Below, in pieces: positions 8,928 to 16,946 of a stretch of DNA of 64,000 nucleotides. The translations under genes were made by a program, and so were the position numbers. A model generated the notes under the pieces. That model was not told the DNA's origin. It was given only the letters and a program-made list of their open reading frames with translations, and searched no databases. Within the stretch, counting starts at the first letter, position 1. Each line of letters opens with the position of its first letter. Source of the DNA: Microterricola viridarii (GTDB lineage Bacteria; Actinomycetota; Actinomycetes; Actinomycetales; Microbacteriaceae); NCBI RefSeq assembly GCF_001542775.1, contig NZ_CP014145.1:1302001-1366000 (forward strand). The letters are read 5' to 3'.

Positions 8928-9588
8928 CGGGAGGAGGGGCCGGCTCCAACAGCGCCGCCTGGGCCAGCACGAACGCCCGGTCGACGACCCGGCCGTGCCC
9001 CGGCACGACGAGTTCGTGCGGGCCGATCATGTCGGCCAGCACGCGCAGCGCGTGCGGCCAGCTCTGCGGGAACGCGTCCGGGCCGGCCTGGGGCGGGCCG
9101 GACTCCTCGACCACGTCCCCGACGATCCAGCAGCCGACATCCGGCACGTGCACGACCAGGTCGGTGTCGGTGTGCCCGGGCGGCAGGGCGAGCAGCCGCA
9201 CCGAGCGCCCTCCGAGGTCGAGCTCGAGCACGGCCTCAACCGGGACGTGCGGCGGGGTGAGCACGACATCCGGCCTGCCCGCCAGCTCGGCCGCCTCGTA
9301 GTCGCGAAAGTGCGCGGCGATGCGGTGGTGCCCGTAGATCGTCGCCGTGGGGGCGAACAGCTGGTTGCCGAAGGTGTGGTCGTAGTGCGCGTGGGTGTTC
9401 ACCACCCAGCGGATGTCGCCCTGCCGAAGTCGTGCGACATCCGCCACGATCTCGCCGGCCTCAGCCGGGCCGCAGCGGGTGTCGACCAGCAGCAGGCCAT
9501 GCTCGCCCCGCACCAGGCCGATGGACACGTCAAGCGGCTGGTAGCGCGCCTGCCAGACGCCGTCGGCGATCTCTGCCCATTCGGCCAT
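8917..9588 (-). CDS. MBL-fold metallo-hydrolase
   Basis: A protein of 223 residues with the zinc-binding HxHxDH motif in NTHAHYDHTFGN (about residue 66), a further metal ligand in PPGHTDTD and another in VPGHG. Together these give a complete binuclear zinc site of the metallo-beta-lactamase fold. Substrates in this superfamily range from beta-lactams to thioesters and lactones and cannot be predicted. ATG 9588 lies 6 nt behind TAGACT, so the start is probably leaderless. It overlaps the Lrp gene tail to tail by 11 nt. Confidence 0.88.
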   Translation of the reverse strand: MAEWAEIADGVWQARYQPLDVSIGLVRGEHGLLLVDTRCGPAEAGEIVADVARLRQGDIRWVVNTHAHYDHTFGNQLFAPTATIYGHHRIAAHFRDYEAAELAGRPDVVLTPPHVPVEAVLELDLGGRSVRLLALPPGHTDTDLVVHVPDVGCWIVGDVVEESGPPQAGPDAFPQSWPHALRVLADMIGPHELVVPGHGRVVDRAFVLAQAALLEPAPPPATP

Positions 9589-9647
9589 GCGGCGAGTCTA
9601 TGCCCCGCGCCTATGCCTGCGCGGCAGGTCGCGCGTAGCATCGAGCC

Positions 9648-10148
9648 ATGGTGGCCGAGTGGTCCGGGTTCTTCGTGGCAGCCGCCGGGGCGTGCGCCGC
9701 CCTCGGCGGCCTCATCATCGTCGCCGCCTCGGTGAGTGTGACCGAGATGATCGCCATCCCCGGCATGGCCTCGCGGGCCGGCGTCGCCATTGCGCTCCTC
9801 GTCGCCTCCACCATCATTGCGTTGGCCGCGCTGATGCCCGCACTGTCGCCGGCCGGTTTCGGCTGGGTCGTCCTCGCGGCGGGCGGCATCGCGCTGGCCC
9901 TCGCCGTCGAGTCGCTGCTGCGGTTGGTGCGCACCCGGCAGCCGGACGCCCGGGAGCACCGCGGGCTCGGGGAGTCGATCGTGAAGGGCAGCTTCGGGGT
10001 GCTGCCGAGCGCGGCGATCTGCGCCGGTGGCGTTCTCCTGCTGCTCGGCGACGCCGCCGGGACCTACTGGATCGCGTCCGGGATCCTGCTCTCGATCTTC
10101 TCCGCGGTGGTCTCAGCCTGGGTCGTGCTGGTCGAGATCCGGCGCTGA
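9648..10148 (+). CDS. Hypothetical integral membrane protein
   Basis: A protein of 166 residues with about five hydrophobic segments (roughly residues 5-27, 42-64, 70-92, 117-135 and 140-162). Loops are short, with one basic loop (RLVRTRQPDAREHRG). No family-specific motif was recognised. ATG 9648 lies 6 nt behind TAGCAT (leaderless pattern), which supports a real gene. It stands alone between the divergent MBL gene and the downstream VIT1-type gene. Confidence 0.72.
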   Translation: MVAEWSGFFVAAAGACAALGGLIIVAASVSVTEMIAIPGMASRAGVAIALLVASTIIALAALMPALSPAGFGWVVLAAGGIALALAVESLLRLVRTRQPDAREHRGLGESIVKGSFGVLPSAAICAGGVLLLLGDAAGTYWIASGILLSIFSAVVSAWVVLVEIRR

Positions 10149-10302
10149 AACGGCGGCTCGTTCGGGGGCCCGAAATGCTGTCAATGCGGGCGAATCGGGG
10201 GTTCTGAAGCATCGCTGTCGGTAGCCTGTACAGCGGACGCTCAGGGTCGCGCGGCCACATTGTTCCCGCACCAGCGCCAGGCCATCCAGGAGTTCCACCC
10301 CC

Positions 10303-11424
10303 ATGTCTCAGTTCGAAGAAGACACCCCGACTGCCCGCGCGAACGTCGGCGCGCCCCAGCCGAGCGGCGCCGAGTTGCGGCGATGGCGTCAGTACCTCGC
10401 GAATGAACGCGCCGAGGCGGCCGTCTATCGCGAGCTTGCCGCGCACCGCACCGGTGAGGAGCGCGCGATCCTGCTCGCACTGGCCGAGGCCGAGGGGCGC
10501 CACGAGGCGCATTGGCGTGAGCTGCTGGGGGAGCAGGCCGGGCGGCCGCTGCGCGCCGACATCCGCACCCGCACCTTGGCGGTGCTGGCCCGCCGTTTCG
10601 GCTCGATCTTCGTGCTGGCGCTCGCCCAGCGGGCGGAGAGCGCCTCGCCCTACGCCAGCGATCCGCACGCCTCTGCCGCCATGGCGGCCGACGAGCGCAT
10701 TCACGAGGAGGTTGTGCGCGGCCTCGCTGCGCGCGGGCGGCTTCGCCTCTCCGGCACGTTCCGGGCCGCCGTGTTCGGCGCCAATGACGGCCTCGTCTCA
10801 AACCTCGCTCTCGTGCTCGGCATCGGTGCCACCGGTGTCGCAAACAGCTTCGTGCTGTTCAGCGGTCTGGCCGGTCTTCTCGCCGGCGCACTCTCGATGG
10901 GTGCGGGCGAGTATGTGTCGGTGCGCTCACAACGGGAGCTGCTCGACGCGTCAAACCCGGACCCCGAGGCCGACAAGGTGCTGCCGGATCTCGACGTCGA
11001 TGCCAATGAGCTTGTCCTCGTCTACCGGGCCAGGGGCATGGAGGAGGAACAGGCCAAACTTCACGCCGCTCTGGTGTTCAGCCGCCTCCACGCCCAGGGT
11101 CCACCGCCCACCGCACCGATCAACGCGATCGACGAGCACGAGTCCGTCGGCAGCGGCTGGGGTGCTGCTCTGTCGAGCTTCTGCTTCTTCGCGTCGGGCG
11201 CCATCATCCCTGTGCTGCCCTACCTCTTCGGGCTGCAGGGTCTGGTCGCCGTCATCGTTGCCGTGGTCCTCGTCGGTATTGCCCTGCTCGGAACCGGCGC
11301 GGTCGTCGGACTGCTTTCCGGAGCACCGCCTCTGAAGCGCGCCCTCCGCCAGCTTGCCATCGGCCTCGGCGCTGCCGCCGTCACGTACGTGCTCGGCCTC
11401 GCGTTCGGCGTCTCGGTCGGCTAG
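10303..11424 (+). CDS. VIT1/CCC1-type transporter with N-terminal ferritin-like domain
   Basis: A protein of 373 residues. Residues ~20-150 form a ferritin/rubrerythrin-like helical domain with acidic metal-ligand helices (NERAEAAVYRELA, EAEGRHEAHW, ADERIHEEVV). Residues ~150-373 are the VIT1/CCC1 membrane domain with the signature AVFGANDGLVSNLALVLG and GALSMGAGEYVSVRSQ, then three C-terminal helices. VIT1 proteins export Fe(II) or Mn(II); the ferritin-like part resembles membrane-bound ferritin (MbfA-type) exporters. The likely role is iron or manganese efflux. AGGAG lies about 10 nt before the ATG. A terminator hairpin follows. Confidence 0.9.
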   Translation: MSQFEEDTPTARANVGAPQPSGAELRRWRQYLANERAEAAVYRELAAHRTGEERAILLALAEAEGRHEAHWRELLGEQAGRPLRADIRTRTLAVLARRFGSIFVLALAQRAESASPYASDPHASAAMAADERIHEEVVRGLAARGRLRLSGTFRAAVFGANDGLVSNLALVLGIGATGVANSFVLFSGLAGLLAGALSMGAGEYVSVRSQRELLDASNPDPEADKVLPDLDVDANELVLVYRARGMEEEQAKLHAALVFSRLHAQGPPPTAPINAIDEHESVGSGWGAALSSFCFFASGAIIPVLPYLFGLQGLVAVIVAVVLVGIALLGTGAVVGLLSGAPPLKRALRQLAIGLGAAAVTYVLGLAFGVSVG

Positions 11425-11447
11425 CCCCCGTTGGTCTCCCGAAAGTT

Positions 11448-11507
11448 CAGGAGGAGAGCGGTGCGGCCCTCGCATAGAGGTGTCCCGCGCCTCTCCTCCT
11501 GTTTTTT
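11448..11507 (+). terminator. Rho-independent-like terminator after the VIT1 gene
   Basis: CAGGAGGAGAG (11448-11458) pairs with CTCTCCTCCTG (11491-11501): an 11-bp perfect stem with a 32-nt GC-rich loop, followed by six T residues (11502-11507). It lies 24 nt after the stop codon. Confidence 0.7.
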
Positions 11508-11537
11508 CATCGGCCGGATGCCGGGCACCGGCGGATG

Positions 11538-12065
11538 TCAGTCCAGGCCGAGGGCGAACACTACGTCGGTGTACGTGCTTCCCACCTCGTCGAGGTCGGG
11601 CCGCCGCGTCAGGCCGCCGCTTGCCGCCGTCTTTTGCGAGGGCACGTTCTCAGCGGTCGTGTACGCGATGAGCGGCAGACGCTCGCCGAGCTCGTGCCAC
11701 TGCGCGACGGCGGCCGCAACCAACTCACCCGCGAAGCCCTTGCCCCAGACCGTTGGCGACAGCCGGTAGTAGAGGTTGTAGACCTCCCGGCCACGCCACC
11801 GTGTTGCCCGGATGCCGCCGAAACCGATGACGGATCCCGGCGCCTGCAGTTCTTCAATGGCCCAGTACCCGTGGCCGCCGGCGGTCCAGTTCCCGGCCCA
11901 TTCCCGCGCCAGCTCCGCGGCTTTCACGTGCTCAGTCATCGGACCGGCTGGGTTGTACTTGTTCGTCAGCGGATCCGAGTGGATGGCCCAGACCGACTCC
12001 GTGTCTTCGTCAGCGAGGGGTCGAAGAAGGAGACGTTCGGTTTTCACGGTTCCGTTGGCAGTCAC
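11538..12065 (-). CDS. GNAT-family N-acetyltransferase (RimJ/RimL-like)
   Basis: A protein of 175 residues. The opening TERLLLRPLADEDTESVW is typical of acetyltransf_3 (RimJ/RimL) members. The acetyl-CoA loop is in LSPTVWGKGFAGELV, and the C-terminal NVPSQKTAASGGL matches the usual N-x-x-S segment. It transfers an acetyl group to an unknown amine (protein N-terminus or small molecule). GTG 12065 lies 6 nt behind TACGAT, a leaderless start. It converges with the VIT1 gene. Confidence 0.85.
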   Translation of the reverse strand: MTANGTVKTERLLLRPLADEDTESVWAIHSDPLTNKYNPAGPMTEHVKAAELAREWAGNWTAGGHGYWAIEELQAPGSVIGFGGIRATRWRGREVYNLYYRLSPTVWGKGFAGELVAAAVAQWHELGERLPLIAYTTAENVPSQKTAASGGLTRRPDLDEVGSTYTDVVFALGLD

Positions 12066-12101
12066 ACGTCAATCGTATGTGGGCAGCCCGTGCACTGCCC
12101 G

Positions 12102-12941
12102 CTACGGGCTGGTGACGAAGTCGATCAGCTCTTCGACCCGGCCGAGCAGTGCCGGCTCCAGGTCGGCGAACGTGCGCACCTGGCCGAGGATCCGCTGCCA
12201 GGCGCGAGCGATGTCGGCCTGCTCGGCGTGCGGCCAGCCGAAGCTGGCGCAGATGCCCTTCTTCCACTCGATGTTGCGCGGAATGGTCGGCCATTCCTTG
12301 ATGCCGAGCCGTTCCGGCTTCACCGACTGCCACACGTCGACGTAGGGGTGGCCGACGACGAGCACGTGCTTGCCGTAGGGGCCGGCCGCGACGGCATCCG
12401 CGATTCGGCTCTCCTTGGAGCCCTTCACCAGGTGGTCGACAAGCACGCCGACCTTGCGGCCCGGCCCCGGCTTGAAGTCGCGGATGATGGCGTCGAGGTC
12501 GTCGACGCCCTCGAGGTACTCGACGACGACGCCCTCGATGCGGAGGTCGGCGCCCCACACCTTCTCGACCAGCTCGGCGTCATGCCGGCCCTCGACGAAG
12601 ATGCGGCTGGGCAGGGCTACGCGGGCTTGAACGTTCTCGACGGCGAAGGATCCGGATGCCGTGCGCCCGCGCCCGGCCGGTGCGGCCTTCTTCGGCGCGA
12701 CCAGCACGACCGGCTTGCCATCGAGCAGGAAGCCGGGTCCGAGCGGGAACAGGCGGAGCTTGCCGAAGTAGTCCTCGAGCGTGACGATGTTCTTCTCGAT
12801 GCGCACAACCGCTCCGCAGAAGCCGGTCGCGACCTCCTCGATCACGAGGTCTTTCACGGCCTCGCACTCGGGAATCACTGGGCGGCCAGCCTTGCGCCAG
12901 TCGCCGGCGAGCACATCAGATCCGTAGCGGTCGTTCATCAC
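12102..12941 (-). CDS. DUF3097-family protein (TOPRIM-like)
   Basis: A protein of 279 residues matching an actinobacterial conserved family (DUF3097). The central part has a TOPRIM-like pattern: an acidic strand FVEGRHDAELVEKVWG, then DDLDAIIRDF and VLVDHLVKGSKE. This suggests a nucleic-acid-associated enzyme fold, but the function is unknown. The N-terminal third contains a small beta-barrel-like region. GTG 12941 lies 6 nt behind TACCCT (leaderless); ATG 12938 directly follows. Its 3' end lies 36 nt from the start of the acetyltransferase gene on the same strand. Confidence 0.82.
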   Translation of the reverse strand: MMNDRYGSDVLAGDWRKAGRPVIPECEAVKDLVIEEVATGFCGAVVRIEKNIVTLEDYFGKLRLFPLGPGFLLDGKPVVLVAPKKAAPAGRGRTASGSFAVENVQARVALPSRIFVEGRHDAELVEKVWGADLRIEGVVVEYLEGVDDLDAIIRDFKPGPGRKVGVLVDHLVKGSKESRIADAVAAGPYGKHVLVVGHPYVDVWQSVKPERLGIKEWPTIPRNIEWKKGICASFGWPHAEQADIARAWQRILGQVRTFADLEPALLGRVEELIDFVTSP

Positions 12942-13116
12942 CTCTCGAGGGTATCCGACGAGCTGTGCGTGAAATCGCGGCTAGCGGAAGGCGCGGGAGC
13001 GCTGCGCCGGCAACGACGCGCGCTCGGCCGGTGATTGAGTCTAAAGTGCGGTGCAAGCAGCTGCGTCCCTCGGGCGGGGGTTTGACGTCGGTGGCAGTGA
13101 AACCCAGGCTCGAGGC

Positions 13117-14010
13117 ATGCCCTTGAACTTTGTTGGCATTGACTTTGAGACAGCGAACTTCGATCGCGCGTCTGTGTGTGCGGTAGTTCTGACCAAGGTG
13201 GTCGATGGTCGGGTTGAGTCGACCGAATCATGGTTTGTCAGTCAGCCGACAGGACTGGACTTCACGAACACGTACCTGCATGGAATCGGCCCAGAGGATG
13301 TAGCAGGTGCGCCATCGTGGCGGGATACTCTGCTGCGCATTGAACTCCTTGCGGGCGGGGCGCCGCTGGTTGCGTACAGCCCCTTCGACAAGGGTGTTTA
13401 CAACGCGGCCAACAACCTCACTGAGACTCGAACGTCGGACTTCGTGTTTCTCGATGCATTGGCCGTTGTGCGCCATCACTGCCAGCTGGCCAGCCACAAG
13501 CTTCCTCTCGTCACTGAACACTTCGGTCTGCCGGAACTCGACCACCACGAAGCCGGTGCGGATTCGCTCGCGTGTGCCCTGATCACGATGAGGGTGGCTG
13601 AGGAGCGCGGCGCCGATACTGTGGAAGAGTTGTGGGCTTCGATCCCGCTCAGGGACAAAGGTCGAGTCAACCGGACTCGCGCCTCTACGAAGCGGGCTGA
13701 CCTCCCGCAGCCGAGTGCTGAGGCTGATCCCGGCCACCCGCTCTGTGGCGAGGTTGTGTGTTTCTCCGGCGATCTGGACAGCTACACCCGTGCCGAAGCA
13801 CAGCAACTCGTTGCTTCGTTCGCTGCCACGGTGTCCGGCAACGTCACGAAGAAGACGACTCTCGTCGTCATGGGAGGGTTCGATCCAGCCACGCTCAGAC
13901 CTGGCGCAACGTTGAGTTCAAAGATTCAACGCGCCAAGGAGCTTGCGGCTGGTGTTCAAGCCGTCGAGATTGTCACCGAGCCAACGTTTCTCGAGATCTT
14001 TTCGTTCTGA
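13117..14010 (+). CDS. DnaQ-like 3'-5' exonuclease with C-terminal BRCT domain
   Basis: A protein of 297 residues. The N-terminal exonuclease domain has ExoI (GIDFETAN, residues ~6-13), an ExoII region near VAYSPFDKG and ExoIII HHEAGADSLA. A BRCT domain starts near residue 205 (GEVVCFSGDLDSYTRAEAQQ) with the VTKKTTLVVMGG core. This pairing occurs in DNA polymerase III epsilon-like proteins of actinobacteria and phages and suggests DNA repair or end processing. Base composition is visibly less GC-rich than the neighbours, hinting at later acquisition. The ATG lies 6 nt behind CAGGCT. An upstream in-frame ATG at 13051 is less likely. Confidence 0.85.
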   Translation: MPLNFVGIDFETANFDRASVCAVVLTKVVDGRVESTESWFVSQPTGLDFTNTYLHGIGPEDVAGAPSWRDTLLRIELLAGGAPLVAYSPFDKGVYNAANNLTETRTSDFVFLDALAVVRHHCQLASHKLPLVTEHFGLPELDHHEAGADSLACALITMRVAEERGADTVEELWASIPLRDKGRVNRTRASTKRADLPQPSAEADPGHPLCGEVVCFSGDLDSYTRAEAQQLVASFAATVSGNVTKKTTLVVMGGFDPATLRPGATLSSKIQRAKELAAGVQAVEIVTEPTFLEIFSF

Positions 14011-14121
14011 GGTTAACCCGGCTACCGGAAGTCGCGGGTACATGGCCGGAAAGGGCATTCGCTCCCGTGTCTCCGGCAAATGGCGCCTTCAGGGAGGGCG
14101 TTTGTCCTTCACCACTACAGA

Positions 14122-14931
14122 TCAAGGCGGCGTTGTCGGCTGGTCGAAGAAGGCGAGGAGCTCGGCAAGTACGAGATCAGGTGCAGTGTCGATTCCCTCG
14201 TGACCGTGGCCGGAAAGCTCGACGACCGTGGCGTGCGGTATCAGCGACTCAAGCTGTCGGGTGATCGATCCGGCCCAGGGCAGGCTGGTGCTTCCCAGAA
14301 GCAGAAGTGTGGGTGCCCAGATCGTGCGAGCGCCGGCGAAGTCAATCGTCTCGAGAGCGCGTGCCTCCCGCGGAAGCGTTGCGGCCGCGATCTCCAGAAC
14401 GTCCGATCCTCCACTTTGCTCGCGCAGCCGGTCGATGTCCCCGGGCGAAAGGCCGACGACGTCGCGCAGGAAGCTCGCTGCAGCTCGGCCGACCTCCCCG
14501 CGGGCGACGAGTGCGGTGATGTGGTTCGCCCAGCCGCCGGCCACTGTCTCAGGCCCCGGCGGCTCATAGAACACGAGGCGTCGCACGTCGGGGTTGTCGG
14601 CCGCCGCGTCGACCAAGAACGTCGCCCCGATGCTGTGGGCCACGACATCGACGCCACGGTCCGACCGCTCGGCCAGATGATGTATCACTGAGATGATGTC
14701 GGCGCTCTCAGCCGCCGCAGAATAGTTCGGCCCGTCCGTGCTGGTTCCGCGACCGCGACGGTCCATTGCGGTCACCCGAAATCGCGAACTCAGCGCGGTC
14801 CACAGTGGATCCCAATGCTCCGCGCGCCCCATGCCTCCATGGATCAAGAGCAACGGGTCACCCGAACCTGCGCTGATCAGCCCGATCGATGTGCCATCCT
14901 CGCCGACAACAACCGTCCGCTTGCCATCCAT
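14122..14931 (-). CDS. Alpha/beta-fold hydrolase
   Basis: A protein of 269 residues. The oxyanion region is LLLIHGGMG, the nucleophile elbow is VAHSIGATF (a G-x-S-x-G variant with Ala first), a catalytic Asp is likely near the LLLGS segment, and the His is in LSGHGHEG. The substrate is unknown. ATG 14931 lies 6 nt behind TACTCT (leaderless). It sits in the lower-GC accessory stretch, and the 260 nt between it and the next gene hold no recognised gene. Confidence 0.83.
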   Translation of the reverse strand: MDGKRTVVVGEDGTSIGLISAGSGDPLLLIHGGMGRAEHWDPLWTALSSRFRVTAMDRRGRGTSTDGPNYSAAAESADIISVIHHLAERSDRGVDVVAHSIGATFLVDAAADNPDVRRLVFYEPPGPETVAGGWANHITALVARGEVGRAAASFLRDVVGLSPGDIDRLREQSGGSDVLEIAAATLPREARALETIDFAGARTIWAPTLLLLGSTSLPWAGSITRQLESLIPHATVVELSGHGHEGIDTAPDLVLAELLAFFDQPTTPP

Positions 14932-15191
14932 ATGTTGAGAGTAGTCACCGGACGCGAATCACGTGGGGCTCTGCACCCGGACGCCGAACGCGTTCCGGTA
15001 AGGAACCCTCAACGGAGCGTTCGGGGGTCTGCGCTCGTGTTCCGCCAGTGTGCCTTCCAGGCCCACAGCCTCAAATCGGCATCGCTCCACAATTTCCCCG
15101 CAACCGCGGGAGTGTGGAGCTCGAGGCCTTTCGTCAGTTCTCGGCCGATCCGAGACCTCGTCACCATGCGCCAGGCGAGTATCGTGACAGG

Positions 15192-16318
15192 ATGACTGCG
15201 CTGCGGCTCGAACGGAACGAGGCCCGCCGGATTGCCATCCGCGCCCAGCGACTCGATGCCGACCGACCGACAGACCTACTCGACCTCGTGAGACAGCTGA
15301 CCTTCCTGCAGCTAGATCCGACCGCGGCCGTCGCGCCGAGTGCCGACCTGATTGCCTGGTCCCGGCTCGGGTCGTCGTACCAGCCGGCACACCTGCAGCA
15401 GGCAATTGAGCGCGACCGGACGATGTTCGAGCATAAGGCGCAGGATGATCCGATCAACCCCCGATCGCCATGGTCCGTTCGACCTCCGACCTCGGACTGC
15501 ATCTCGCCGCGATGTCGGCCTGGCCGCCCGAAGGCGCAACGGTCGACTGGCTGCAGGCGAACAGGTCGTTCCGCCACGACGTGCTCGATCGGTTGCGGGA
15601 TGCCGGCCCGTTGCTTTCTCGTGAGGTGCCCGACACGAGCGTCGTTCCATGGCCGTCGTCGGGCTGGACCAACAACCGGAATGTCACCAAAATGCTGGAG
15701 GTGCTGACAGCAAGAGGCGAAGTCGCGACCAGCGGGCGAATCGGCCGACAGCGCACCTGGGACCTGGCCGAACGGGTCTACCCGGCGGGCGTCGACATCA
15801 TTCCCGAGCCCGAGGCAAAGCGTATTCGCGACGAACGTCGGCTGCGAGCGCTCGGCATCGCCCGAGCTGCGCTGGTCGGTGACGCCGGAGAGCCCGCTCG
15901 TGTCGCGGGGAGCAAGCTTGCGTGGCGGGTAGATCCGGATGCCGTGGGCAAACCCTTCGTCGGCCGTACGGCACTGTTGTCGCCGTTCGACCGCCTCATC
16001 CATGACCGGATCCGGTCGGAGGACCTATTCGATTTCCAGTACATTCTGGAAATGTACAAGCCGACGCAAGCGCGGCGCTGGGGCTACTTCGCGCTACCGA
16101 TCCTGCATGAGGATCGCCTGATCGGAAAGCTCGATGCCGTCGCGAACCGCAAGAGCGGCGTACTGGCCGTCAACGCAATCCACGAGGACGTGCCGTTCAC
16201 GAGCGAAGCCACGGCGGCCGTGCGCGCCCAGATCGACGACCTGGCGGGCTGGATGGGACTCGAGGTGTCGGAACCTCGGACCGCAAGCCGGACGGTCCGC
16301 CGGCACAAAATGGCGTGA
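15192..16318 (+). pseudogene. YcaQ-like winged-helix DNA-glycosylase family gene, frameshifted at a C5 run
   Basis: Two frames together give one protein. The N-terminal frame starts at ATG 15192 (MTALRLERNEARRIAI, QLTFLQLDPTAAVAPS) and runs through FEHKAQDDPIN. The rest continues in the next frame (PPIAMVRSTSDLGLHLAA to the stop at 16318). The break is the CCCCC run at 15458-15462; one more C would restore a single 375-residue protein. The family (winged helix DNA-binding, HTH_42/YcaQ/AlkX) includes crosslink-unhooking glycosylases. Motifs such as LSPFDRLIHDR are intact in the second part. TATCGT ends 6 nt before the ATG. It may be a pseudogene or a sequence error. Confidence 0.8.
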
Positions 16319-16452
16319 CCCCTATCGCATTGATGTCTAGCTGAGATTCTCGCCAGGGGAACGCGGTGCGGGCACATATCAGGAATCACGGGGGCCCTGG
16401 GGGTCGCCGCTCGACGCGGAAGCGCGTACGCGCCTTCTTGTAGCCTCAACGC

Positions 16453-16872
16453 ATGAAGCCTCTTCGCGCCCTCGCGCTTGCCGGATTCGCAACCGTGTGC
16501 GCAGTGGCCGTGAGCGGGTGCTCCGTCGACGCGCTCATTTGGGGGAACGACGGCGCTCAGGTAATCCAAACTACCGAGAACCTCATCAAAGACCTCGCTT
16601 CTGGCGGAACATCCGATCTCGTGTGCGAAGACGCCGAAGCCGACCTCGGCACGGCAAAAGATTGGGAAGGCCGCTCCGCAGGCGAGCCGGAACGGTTCGT
16701 TGCCGGCTACTGGGATGAACAAGTTCCACTCGATCCGCAGTGGAGCATCAACGTGGAGGGCCTTCCGGAGGGGGCGACTCCCGGCGACAGGCATCCCGGC
16801 GACGTCTTCTACCGCGAAACCGACGATGGTCTCTGCGTGATCGATGTCGCCTGGTCGACACTCCTCGGCTGA
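16453..16872 (+). CDS. Small secreted lipoprotein, hypothetical
   Basis: A protein of 139 residues. The N-terminus MKPLRALALAGF plus a hydrophobic stretch ends in a lipobox VSGC (Cys near residue 23), so it is probably a lipid-anchored extracytoplasmic protein. The mature part is acidic and holds further Cys residues in LVCEDAEAD and DGLCVID, which could form a disulfide. No domain was recognised. ATG 16453 lies 6 nt behind TAGCCT (leaderless). Confidence 0.75.
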   Translation: MKPLRALALAGFATVCAVAVSGCSVDALIWGNDGAQVIQTTENLIKDLASGGTSDLVCEDAEADLGTAKDWEGRSAGEPERFVAGYWDEQVPLDPQWSINVEGLPEGATPGDRHPGDVFYRETDDGLCVIDVAWSTLLG

Positions 16873-16946
16873 CGCAGCCGAATTTTCCCGCCCGACATCA
16901 AGCCGGATGAGCGGGCGTCATCCGCTCGAGGTGGGCATGAGGGGCG

